From Sphingomonas sp. SRS2 (GTDB taxonomy: Bacteria > Pseudomonadota > Alphaproteobacteria > Sphingomonadales > Sphingomonadaceae): a stretch of 49,382 nucleotides of DNA. A program made the position numbers and the translations under genes. This document shows positions 43,856 through 49,382 of the stretch, piece by piece (within the stretch, counting starts at the first letter, position 1; each line of letters opens with the position of its first letter). Below the pieces are notes generated by a model. The model was not told the DNA's origin. It searched no databases and saw only the letters and a program-made list of their open reading frames with translations. The stretch lies in assembly GCF_000971055.1 (NCBI RefSeq), contig NZ_LARW01000071.1, positions 1 through 49,382 of the forward strand, read 5' to 3'.

Positions 43856-44596
43856 AGTTATTCGGCCTGGGGAAGCGTGCATCCACGCGAAAGCTTGCGC
43901 CCGATTTCAACCTGACGACGCTGGCGGCGCGTTACCGGTCCGACAAAGGCAGCACCGGATCGCTGCCGCATAATTACACCCTGCTTTACGACATGCTGCT
44001 AGGCCCGCGCCGCGACAGCGTGACCCGGATGCTGGAGATCGGCCTGCTGGTCGGCGGACCCGAGGTCGGCGCGGACGCCGATCGCGCGACGGGCGATCTG
44101 CCTTCGGTGCGGATGTGGCTCGATTATTTTCCCAAGGCTATCGTCCATGGGTTCGACATTTCGGATTTCAGCTTCTTCACCCATCCGCGCTTCCGCTTCA
44201 CGCGCGGCGATTCGGGGATCGCCGCCGATTTGCAGGCGGTGGCAGCGCGGGGGGAACGGTTCGACTTCATCATCGACGACGGGATCGCACGCCTCCTTCC
44301 ACCAGCAACTGGCATTCCAGACGCTGTTCCCGCATCTGGAACCCGGCGGCATCTATATCATCGAGGATCTGCACTGGCAGTCGCCGGCCTATGAAGGCAG
44401 CCTGCCGCCGACGATCCGCACCGTCGAGCTGATCGACGTCTGGTTTCAGACCGGCGCTTTTCCGAAGGTCGAGGCGGTGGAACTCGCCGGATTGCCGGCG
44501 CTGGCCGATCAGGTGAGTTTCGCTTTTCTGGTCAATCAGCCCTTCACGGGCGATCAGCGGCTGCCCAAGGTCGCGGTGATCCAGAAGAAGTTTTGA
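43852..44596 (+). pseudogene. Class I SAM methyltransferase with +1 frameshift
   Basis: TTG at 43852 (TTGA overlap with the dxs stop, GAGG ribosome site 7 nt before) opens a frame with SAM-methyltransferase sequence: NYTLLYDMLLG, RMLEIGLLVGG, MWLDYFPKAIVHGFDISDF and FDFIIDDG. The macrocin-O-methyltransferase-like continuation SHASFHQQLAFQTLFPHLEPGG..IEDLHW lies in the next frame and runs to the stop at 44594-44596. The break is at the GGG run 44281-44283: with one G fewer the frames join as DDGSHASF. The full product would be about 247 aa. This is either a recent mutation or a sequencing error; everything else in the gene looks intact. Confidence 0.8.
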
Positions 44597-44624
44597 GGAG
44601 GGGCAGATAGCCTCGTTCTCTATG

Positions 44625-44653
44625 CCGTCATGCTGAACTTGTTTCAGCATCCA
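44625..44653. repeat. REP-like repeat, left arm, flanking GIY-YIG gene
   Basis: 29-nt unit beginning CCGTCATGCTGAA and ending in TTCAGCATCCA. It is a hairpin itself (ATGCTGAA-CTTGT-TTCAGCAT) and is repeated perfectly in inverted orientation at 45017-45045. Confidence 0.85.
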
Positions 44654-44685
44654 CTCTGAGCCTTGGGTTATGTTATCGGTCGCAC

Positions 44686-44997
44686 ATGGACCGTCAACCT
44701 TGCGTTTATATTATGGCGAGTGACCGGAACGGCACGATCTATATCGGGGTTACTTCCGACCTGCTGGGCCGACTTTATCAGCACCGCGCCAGCGAGATTT
44801 CCGGTCTTACGTCATGCTATGGTGTGACGAAGCTGGTCCGCTTCGAGCTGTTCGGCGACATGACCGGTGCGATCACGCGGGAAAAGCAGCTTAAGAACTG
44901 GCGGCGTGCGTGGAAGCTCAATCTCATCGAGCAAGACAATCCGCATTGGGAAGACTTGGCTGTCGAACTGGGGTTCGATCCGAACGATTCCCGTTAG
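44686..44997 (+). CDS. GIY-YIG nuclease family protein
   Basis: 103 aa, the small UvrC/Slx1-like type. VYIMASDRNGTIYIGVTSDLLGRLYQHR carries the IY..YIG pair (Y in VYI and YIG) and the catalytic Arg, and EKQLKNWRRAWKLNLIE carries the metal Glu. No DNA-binding domain is attached. The gene sits alone between a perfect pair of 29-bp inverted repeats (44625-44653 and 45017-45045), which suggests that nuclease and repeats form one unit, much as RAYT genes sit within REP pairs. A DNA-processing role at the repeats is inferred. Confidence 0.88.
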   Translation: MDRQPCVYIMASDRNGTIYIGVTSDLLGRLYQHRASEISGLTSCYGVTKLVRFELFGDMTGAITREKQLKNWRRAWKLNLIEQDNPHWEDLAVELGFDPNDSR

Positions 44998-45016
44998 CTT
45001 CGCCCCTGCGGCCCGG

Positions 45017-45045
45017 TGGATGCTGAAACAAGTTCAGCATGACGG
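45017..45045. repeat. REP-like repeat, right arm, flanking GIY-YIG gene
   Basis: Exact reverse complement of 44625-44653, 19 bp after the GIY-YIG stop and 12 bp before the fliO stop of the convergent flagellar operon. It could also act as a bidirectional terminator. Confidence 0.85.
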
Positions 45046-45057
45046 GTTGTATGAGTG

Positions 45058-45345
45058 CTAGACGTCCTGATCGGGCAGGACGAAAGCACCATCGGCGGGC
45101 GCTTCGGCGAGTTTTTCGATCCGGCCGCGCGAGACCGAGATCAATATGTGGCGGTTGGCGAATTCGACGACGGCGAGTCGTCCGGTGGCGCCCAGCGGGA
45201 TGGCATCGACGATCTTGAGCGCCCGTTCCCGGTTGCCGATCGCGATTCCCGGCTGAACCTTCTTCCAGAGCCAGAGCGAACCATAGGCCAGTCCACCGAC
45301 GAGCGGGACCAGCAGGAGCAGCTTCAACAGATAATCTATCATCAT
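45058..45345 (-). CDS. fliO: Flagellar biosynthesis protein FliO
   Basis: 95-aa membrane protein: one helix at about 4-26 (YLLKLLLLVPLVGGLAYGSLWLW), then a short cytoplasmic domain with RALKIVDAIPLGATGRLAVVEFANRHILISVS, the FliO pattern. It helps assemble FliP in the flagellar export gate. It is the third gene after fliM-fliN; fliP does not follow, as the DNA beyond holds the GIY-YIG unit. Confidence 0.85.
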   Translation of the reverse strand: MMIDYLLKLLLLVPLVGGLAYGSLWLWKKVQPGIAIGNRERALKIVDAIPLGATGRLAVVEFANRHILISVSRGRIEKLAEAPADGAFVLPDQDV

Positions 45346-45355
45346 AAGCGAGGCA

Positions 45356-45673
45356 TCATTGGCGGCGTTCTATCCCTGACAGCCGCGCATCGGCAGCGAC
45401 CACGTCGACTACCCTTATCCCGAACTTTCCGTTCACTGTCACTACCTCGCCCTTCGCGACGAGCGTTCCGTTGACCATGATGTCGAGCAATTCATTCGCC
45501 TGGCGGTCGAGCTCGACCACGCTGCCCGAATTCAGGTCCATCAGATCAGCGAGGCGCAGCGAGGTGCTGCCGACCTCGACCGACAATCGCAGCGGGATAT
45601 CGGCGAGCAGCGAATAGTTGGCGCGGCTCGACAGATCGCCCGGGATCGCCGGAACGTCGGACATATCGCTCAT
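45356..45673 (-). CDS. fliN: Flagellar motor switch protein FliN
   Basis: 105 aa. The SpoA-type domain is ADIPLRLSVEVGSTSLRLADLMDLNSGSVVELDR..VNGTLVAKGEVVTVNGKFGIRVVDVV. Part of the C-ring. Its start overlaps the fliM stop by 4 bp, and fliO begins 10 bp after its stop. Confidence 0.94.
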   Translation of the reverse strand: MSDMSDVPAIPGDLSSRANYSLLADIPLRLSVEVGSTSLRLADLMDLNSGSVVELDRQANELLDIMVNGTLVAKGEVVTVNGKFGIRVVDVVAADARLSGIERRQ

Positions 45674-46680
45674 TTCAAAAGACCCTTGTTGAGGTTTTCT
45701 ATCATCATCGCGGCCCGGCCTTCCTGTTCGCCGATCGTGCCTTCCGCGAATCGGCGGTTGCCGACGAGGAGGGGGACGGTCTGCGACAAGGTGATCGGAA
45801 TGATGTCGCCGACCTTGAGGCCGAGCAGCTCCGCCACCGTCATCTCGGGGCGCGCGAGCACCGAACGGACCGGCAGCGAGACATTGTCGAGCGCGCCGAG
45901 CAGCTTGTTCTTCCAGTCGCGGTCATTGCCACCGGCGCCGGCCTGGACGCGCGAGGCGATCTCGTCCTCGATCGGCTGGAGCAGCGACAGCGGGTAGAGG
46001 ATCTCGATCCGGGTCGACTTCGACATGCCGGGCTTGATCGTGAAGCTCTGCACCACGATCGTCTCGTCGGGGCGGACCATATTGGCGAAGGCGACGTCGG
46101 TCTCGTGCGTCGTGAAATCGAATTCGAGCGGGTAGCTGTCGTTCCAGCTCTTGGTCAGCACCTCGGAAATCGCGGTGACGAGGCGCTTCTGGAGACGCTG
46201 CTCGGACGGGGTGAACTCTCCGCTCTTGGGCGCGAGGCCGTTTCCGGTGCCGCCGTAGAAGGCGTCGACCATGTTGGTGATGAAGGCGGGTTCGAGCGCG
46301 ATCATCATCATCCCCTTGGCCGGGCGAACCCGGAAGAGGCTGAGGCTGATATAATGGGGCTGCTTGGCCTGCCATTCGTCGAAGCGGCGGGTTTCGAGCG
46401 GGATGGCCTCGATCTTGGCGCGGGTCTGGGCGATCGGCTCGATCACGTCACGCAGCAGACGCGCGATCTTCTCGTTCATCCGCTCGAGATGGGTGAGGTG
46501 CGCGACCGGGCGGTCCTTGCGCTGACCGAGCGTATAGAGCTCGACATCGCGCGCCTGACGAACGTTCGGCTCCTCCCCCTCCGGCTGATCGAAGGAGATG
46601 TCGCTGAGCTCGTCCATCAGCGCGGCGACTTCATCACCCGAAAGACTGGAAGCTGCGCGCGTCATGAAATCGTTGATCAC
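45670..46680 (-). CDS. fliM: Flagellar motor switch protein FliM
   Basis: 336 aa. An N-terminal LSGDEVAALMDEL..FD segment would bind CheY-P. The CheC-like middle domain follows (HYISLSLFRVRPAKGMMMIALEP..FYGGTGNG), then the C-terminal SpoA domain (LGALDNVSLPVRSVLARPEMTVAELLGLKVGDIIPI). Start is GTG at 46680 or ATG at 46665; neither has a decisive ribosome site. First gene of the fliM-fliN-fliO operon. About 300 bp separate it from bamD, mostly a palindromic element. Confidence 0.94.
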   Translation of the reverse strand: MINDFMTRAASSLSGDEVAALMDELSDISFDQPEGEEPNVRQARDVELYTLGQRKDRPVAHLTHLERMNEKIARLLRDVIEPIAQTRAKIEAIPLETRRFDEWQAKQPHYISLSLFRVRPAKGMMMIALEPAFITNMVDAFYGGTGNGLAPKSGEFTPSEQRLQKRLVTAISEVLTKSWNDSYPLEFDFTTHETDVAFANMVRPDETIVVQSFTIKPGMSKSTRIEILYPLSLLQPIEDEIASRVQAGAGGNDRDWKNKLLGALDNVSLPVRSVLARPEMTVAELLGLKVGDIIPITLSQTVPLLVGNRRFAEGTIGEQEGRAAMMIENLNKGLLK

Positions 46681-46777
46681 CCCGAACGGTTCGACCCGGT
46701 GCTGCCGGTGGATTCGCTATACCGCAGAGGTGGTTAATGAAATGTGGGGACGGAATTAGGGCTTTGTTTGTTTTTGC

Positions 46778-46975
46778 CCTCAAACGCCGGGCGCCGACAT
46801 CCGTCGGCTTGGCTTCCTCGCATAAGCTCGGACGCGCATTCGCGCTTGCGGAGCCTTGGCAGGCTCCGATGCTGACTTCTGTGTCGGGATGCCCAGCGTC
46901 CCGCAAGGCCGAACGGCCGCCCGAGCTTATGCGAGGAAAAGCCAAGTGGGCGGATGCCCACGCTGGCGTCTGAGG
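46778..46975. repeat. Long palindromic element between bamD and fliM
   Basis: About 198 bp with inverted ends. The left end, 46778-46831, and the right end, 46921-46975, read as imperfect reverse complements over about 54 bp. The inner 24-26 bp (46808-46831 and 46921-46946, around CCTCGCATAAGCTCGG) are identical but for a 2-nt gap. The middle holds another perfect stem, GGAGCC-N6-GGCTCC at 46850-46867. It starts 8 bp past the bamD stop. No protein is encoded; a non-autonomous MITE-like or REP-cluster element is likely. Confidence 0.75.
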
Positions 46976-46982
46976 CTACAAA

Positions 46983-47762
46983 CTATGCAGCGCCCTTCTG
47001 GCGGATGAGCTTATAGGCGTGCTCATACCATTTGCTGCCAGGATAGTTCGCGCCGAGCACCGCGGCGGCACGCTCCGCCTCGGCGGGAACGCCGAGCGCC
47101 ATATAGCTTTCGGTGAGCCGCATCAGCGCCTCGGGCGCATGGCTGGTCGTGTCGTAGCTGTCGATCACGGTGCGGAAGCGGATAACCGAAGCGAGCCAGT
47201 CGCCACGCCGCTGGTAGAAGCGGCCGATCTCCATCTCCTTGCCGGCAAGGTGATCCTTGATCAGGTCGGTCTTGACCCGGGCGTCGGCGGCATAGCGCGA
47301 ATCGGGGTAGCGCCGGATCAGTTCGTTCATCGCGTCGAGCGACTGCTGGGTCAGCTTCTGATCGCGCGTAACGTCCTGGATCTGCTCATAATAGTTGATC
47401 GCGATCAAGTAGAGCGCATAGGGCGCGTCGCGGTTGCCCGGATGGATCGAAATGAAGCGCTGCGCCGACGCGGTCGATTCGGTGTACTGGCGCGCGAGAT
47501 GATAGGAAAAGGCGCTCATCAGCTGAGCACGGCGGGCCCAGACCGAATAGGGATGCTGGCGCTCGACTTCATCGAACAGCGCGGCAGCGAGTTTATATTG
47601 GTGCCTGTCCAGCCGCTCTTTCGCGGCGTTGTAGAGCGTGTCCACATCGCGGGCGACATATTTGGTGTCGCCCTTGTTCTTGCTCGTGGCGCAACCGGCC
47701 AGCGGAACGACGAGGGCGGCGGCGATCATCAGCGCGATCGAACGGGGGGCTATACGCAGCAT
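46983..47762 (-). CDS. bamD: Outer-membrane assembly lipoprotein BamD
   Basis: 259-aa lipoprotein of the BAM complex, which folds outer-membrane proteins such as the autotransporter and receptors in this window. The signal peptide ends in the lipobox LAGC (Cys at about 23). Five TPR-like repeats follow (LYNAAKERLDRHQYKLAAALFDEVERQHPYSVWARRAQ..., RRYPDSRYAADA..). ATG at 47762 (MLRIAPRS) begins the signal peptide; the longer frame upstream runs into a palindromic repeat and is not coding. Confidence 0.94.
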   Translation of the reverse strand: MLRIAPRSIALMIAAALVVPLAGCATSKNKGDTKYVARDVDTLYNAAKERLDRHQYKLAAALFDEVERQHPYSVWARRAQLMSAFSYHLARQYTESTASAQRFISIHPGNRDAPYALYLIAINYYEQIQDVTRDQKLTQQSLDAMNELIRRYPDSRYAADARVKTDLIKDHLAGKEMEIGRFYQRRGDWLASVIRFRTVIDSYDTTSHAPEALMRLTESYMALGVPAEAERAAAVLGANYPGSKWYEHAYKLIRQKGAA

Positions 47763-47775
47763 AGGGCGTCTTCTT

Positions 47776-47890
47776 AGAGCCTGATCGTCTAAGGTGGAAG
47801 CGCAAAGCGCTTCCGCTGATGACGTGAACCAGGCTCTCAGCGAAGACCGAGATCTTGATTCACGATTCAGGCTGATTTCAGCCTGAATCG
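47776..47890. repeat. Palindromic repeat cluster in the bamD upstream region
   Basis: First unit 47776-47837: outer arms AGAGCCTG / CAGGCTCT and an inner perfect stem GGAAGCGC-AAA-GCGCTTCC (47796-47814). Second unit: a perfect 13-bp stem at 47863-47890 (CGATTCAGGCTGA-TT-TCAGCCTGAATCG). The cluster lies between the divergent bamD and glycosyltransferase genes, 13 bp upstream of the bamD ATG, so it must be transcribed into the bamD leader or overlap its promoter. Confidence 0.7.
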
Positions 47891-47974
47891 ATCGAGGTCT
47901 TGGGCCCAAAGCCGGCTACCGCAATGGCCACGAGAAAGGCGTGCGCCGCGCCGACAACCGGTTAAGATGGTGCG

Positions 47975-49153
47975 ATGCTCCGCGTGCTGACCCTGTCGAC
48001 ATTATTCCCCGATCGAACCCGGCCGGGGTTCGGCGCTTTCGTCGAGCGGCAGACGCTGGGCCTGGCGGCGCATCCGGATGTCGAACTCCGCGTGGTGGCG
48101 CCCCATGCGGCGCCGCCGACGCGCTGGGCCAAGCGCCATCCGGCCTATCGCGAGATCAGCCAATTGCCCACGCGCGAGCAATGGAAGGGGCTGGACGTCC
48201 ATCGTCCACCTTTTCCTACGCTGCCGATCATCGGCGGGCGGCTGAACCCGTGGAGCATGTGGTGGACGCTGATCCCGCTGCTTGATGCGATGAGGGCCGA
48301 TTTCCCGTTCGATGTGATCGATGCCGAATTCTTCTATCCCGATGGCCCGGCGGCGGTGCGGCTCGGGCGGCGTTATGGCGTTCCGGTGTCGATCAAGGCG
48401 CGGGGCAGCGACATCCATATGTGGGGGACGAAGCCGGCCTGCCGCCGGATGATCGTCGCGGCGGGACAGGCGGCGGACGGGCTACTCGCAGTATCGGGTG
48501 CGCTGCGGGACGACATGACAGCGATGGGCCTGCCGGGCGAGCGGATCAGGGTGCATCATACCGGGGTCGACCAGACGATGTTCCGGCCGCAGGACCGGAA
48601 GGCGGCGAAGGCTTTGCTTGGGGTGACGGGGCCGCTGGCCGTCACCGCCGGTAACCTGATCCCGCTCAAGGGGCAGGGGCTGGTGATCGAGGCGATGCGC
48701 GCGCTGCCGGGCGTCAGCCTGCTGATCGCGGGGCGTGGCGCCGATCATGACCGGCTCGCCGCGCAAATCGCCGCCGAAGCGCTGGGTGACCGCGTGCGCC
48801 TGCTCGGGGCGCTGCCGCACGATCAACTGCCCGCATTATATGCGGCGGCGGATGTGGTGGCGCTTCCTTCGTCGTCGGAGGGGCTGGCCAATGTCTGGGT
48901 CGAATCGCTCGCCTGCGGCACGCCGATCGTGATCACCGATGTCGGCGGCGCGCGCGAAGTCGTCGACCGGCCGGCGGCGGGCCGGCTCGTCGCACGGACG
49001 CCGGAGGCGATCGCGGCAGGGATAAGCGAGATGCTGGCGGACCCGGCGCCGCAGGCCGAGGTCGCGGAGACGGTGCGAAACTTCACATGGGAGCGCAACA
49101 GCAAGGCGCTCTACGAGCATCTGATGGGATTGGTGGACGGATATCGCCGTTAG
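47975..49153 (+). CDS. GT4-family glycosyltransferase
   Basis: 392-aa GT-B-fold enzyme. The N-terminal domain starts LRVLTLSTLFPDRTRPGFGAFVERQ. The donor domain carries TAGNLIPLKGQGLVIEAM, LLIAGRGADHDRL and the EX7E-type region SSSEGLANVWVESLACGTPIVITDVGG. It transfers a nucleotide-sugar unit to an unknown acceptor, probably for a surface polysaccharide. No other sugar genes are nearby. The downstream DNA holds a 36-bp inverted repeat. Confidence 0.92.
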   Translation: MLRVLTLSTLFPDRTRPGFGAFVERQTLGLAAHPDVELRVVAPHAAPPTRWAKRHPAYREISQLPTREQWKGLDVHRPPFPTLPIIGGRLNPWSMWWTLIPLLDAMRADFPFDVIDAEFFYPDGPAAVRLGRRYGVPVSIKARGSDIHMWGTKPACRRMIVAAGQAADGLLAVSGALRDDMTAMGLPGERIRVHHTGVDQTMFRPQDRKAAKALLGVTGPLAVTAGNLIPLKGQGLVIEAMRALPGVSLLIAGRGADHDRLAAQIAAEALGDRVRLLGALPHDQLPALYAAADVVALPSSSEGLANVWVESLACGTPIVITDVGGAREVVDRPAAGRLVARTPEAIAAGISEMLADPAPQAEVAETVRNFTWERNSKALYEHLMGLVDGYRR

Positions 49154-49175
49154 AGTTTGTTTCACTTACGTGGAA

Positions 49176-49259
49176 GCGGTACCGGCCCGCTCCCCCACCC
49201 AACTTCCCGATCCAGCGTAATATATCGGGAGGTTGGGTGGGGGAGCGGGCCGGTACCGC
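49176..49259. repeat. 36-bp inverted repeat after the glycosyltransferase gene
   Basis: Arms 49176-49211 and 49224-49259 match in 35 of 36 positions with a 12-nt loop, giving a very stable hairpin 22 bp past the stop codon. There is no T-tract, so it is more likely a palindromic repeat that can also stop transcription. The remaining 120 bp to the window end show no gene I can support. Confidence 0.75.
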
Positions 49260-49382
49260 CGGTTCAGCTTCGCTGGAACACACTCCAAACGGCGCCCCCG
49301 CGCGGCCGGGCGGCGGGTGTATGGCCTAAGCGGCATCCGTGCGGCGGCGCTCCAGGGGGCCGCGCCGCGCAGCGCACTCCAG

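Noticed and set aside
44621-45052. Target-site duplication around the GIY-YIG unit
   Set aside because: TATG occurs near both ends but is not directly adjacent to the right arm; no convincing duplication.
46983-47909. Longer form of bamD
   Set aside because: The extra 49 codons lie in a palindromic repeat, and the lipoprotein signal begins at 47762.
1-49382. CRISPR array, tRNA, rRNA, phage or transposase genes
   Set aside because: No regularly spaced direct repeats, no cloverleaf or rRNA-like stretches and no transposase or phage proteins were seen in the gaps between genes.

Overview
The window is GC-rich, densely packed bacterial DNA. It most likely comes from an alphaproteobacterium of the sphingomonad type. 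This is inferred from the gene set and codon bias, not from an rRNA gene: a FecI/FecR/TonB-receptor unit, a TorF-type porin, MerC next to a Fur-family regulator, a soluble NAD-linked formate dehydrogenase operon, fliM-fliN-fliO, a BamD-type lipoprotein and short palindromic repeats between genes. I saw no rRNA, tRNA, CRISPR array, phage module or classical insertion sequence. The DNA looks chromosomal.

Layout. 0.1-7.4 kb (all -): ECF sigma factor, FecR anti-sigma and TonB receptor, followed by a large autotransporter; this is a surface-signalling and uptake island. 7.7-12.6 kb: a ZntB/CorA transporter, a PPK2 polyphosphate kinase, a truncated dienelactone hydrolase, a 57-aa small protein and a CHASE4-GGDEF-EAL cyclic-di-GMP protein. 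12.6-14.3 kb: a fold-type III PLP enzyme coupled to a SET-domain protein. 14.3-22.0 kb: a signalling cluster with an RsbW-like ATPase, a STAS antagonist, a degenerate PP2C-like membrane protein, a divergent cyclic-nucleotide-binding domain, a second membrane sensor, an 805-aa NTT/MFS-like carrier fused to HEAT-like repeats, and an intact SpoIIE-type phosphatase. 22.1-26.1 kb: a small protein, a transglutaminase-like protein, a ChaA antiporter, a divergent class III cyclase-like protein and a TorF porin. 26.1-30.3 kb: a GntR regulator divergent from an SDR / acyl-CoA dehydrogenase / phosphotransferase operon, then a small cytochrome c. 30.4-33.1 kb: a membrane GAF-PAS-class III adenylate cyclase. 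33.3-40.9 kb: a LysR regulator and fdsG-fdsB-fdsA-fdsD-fdhD-mobA. 40.98-44.6 kb: MerC, Fur-family regulator, dxs and a frameshifted methyltransferase. 44.6-49.2 kb: a GIY-YIG gene inside a 29-bp inverted repeat, fliO/fliN/fliM, a long palindromic element, bamD, another palindromic element and a glycosyltransferase.

The most unusual content is (i) the 14.3-22.0 kb cluster, which looks like a partner-switching circuit built around a transporter-HEAT fusion and a pseudo-phosphatase; (ii) a 28-bp perfect inverted repeat inserted in frame in fdsB; (iii) a GIY-YIG gene bracketed by perfect REP-like inverted repeats; (iv) a SET methyltransferase with a eukaryote-like post-SET cysteine motif, overlapping a fold-type III PLP enzyme that lacks the usual catalytic cysteine; and (v) a repeated GATAG-N7-CTATC operator on both sides of the formate dehydrogenase LysR gene. 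All assignments were made by eye from motifs and context; no database search was run.
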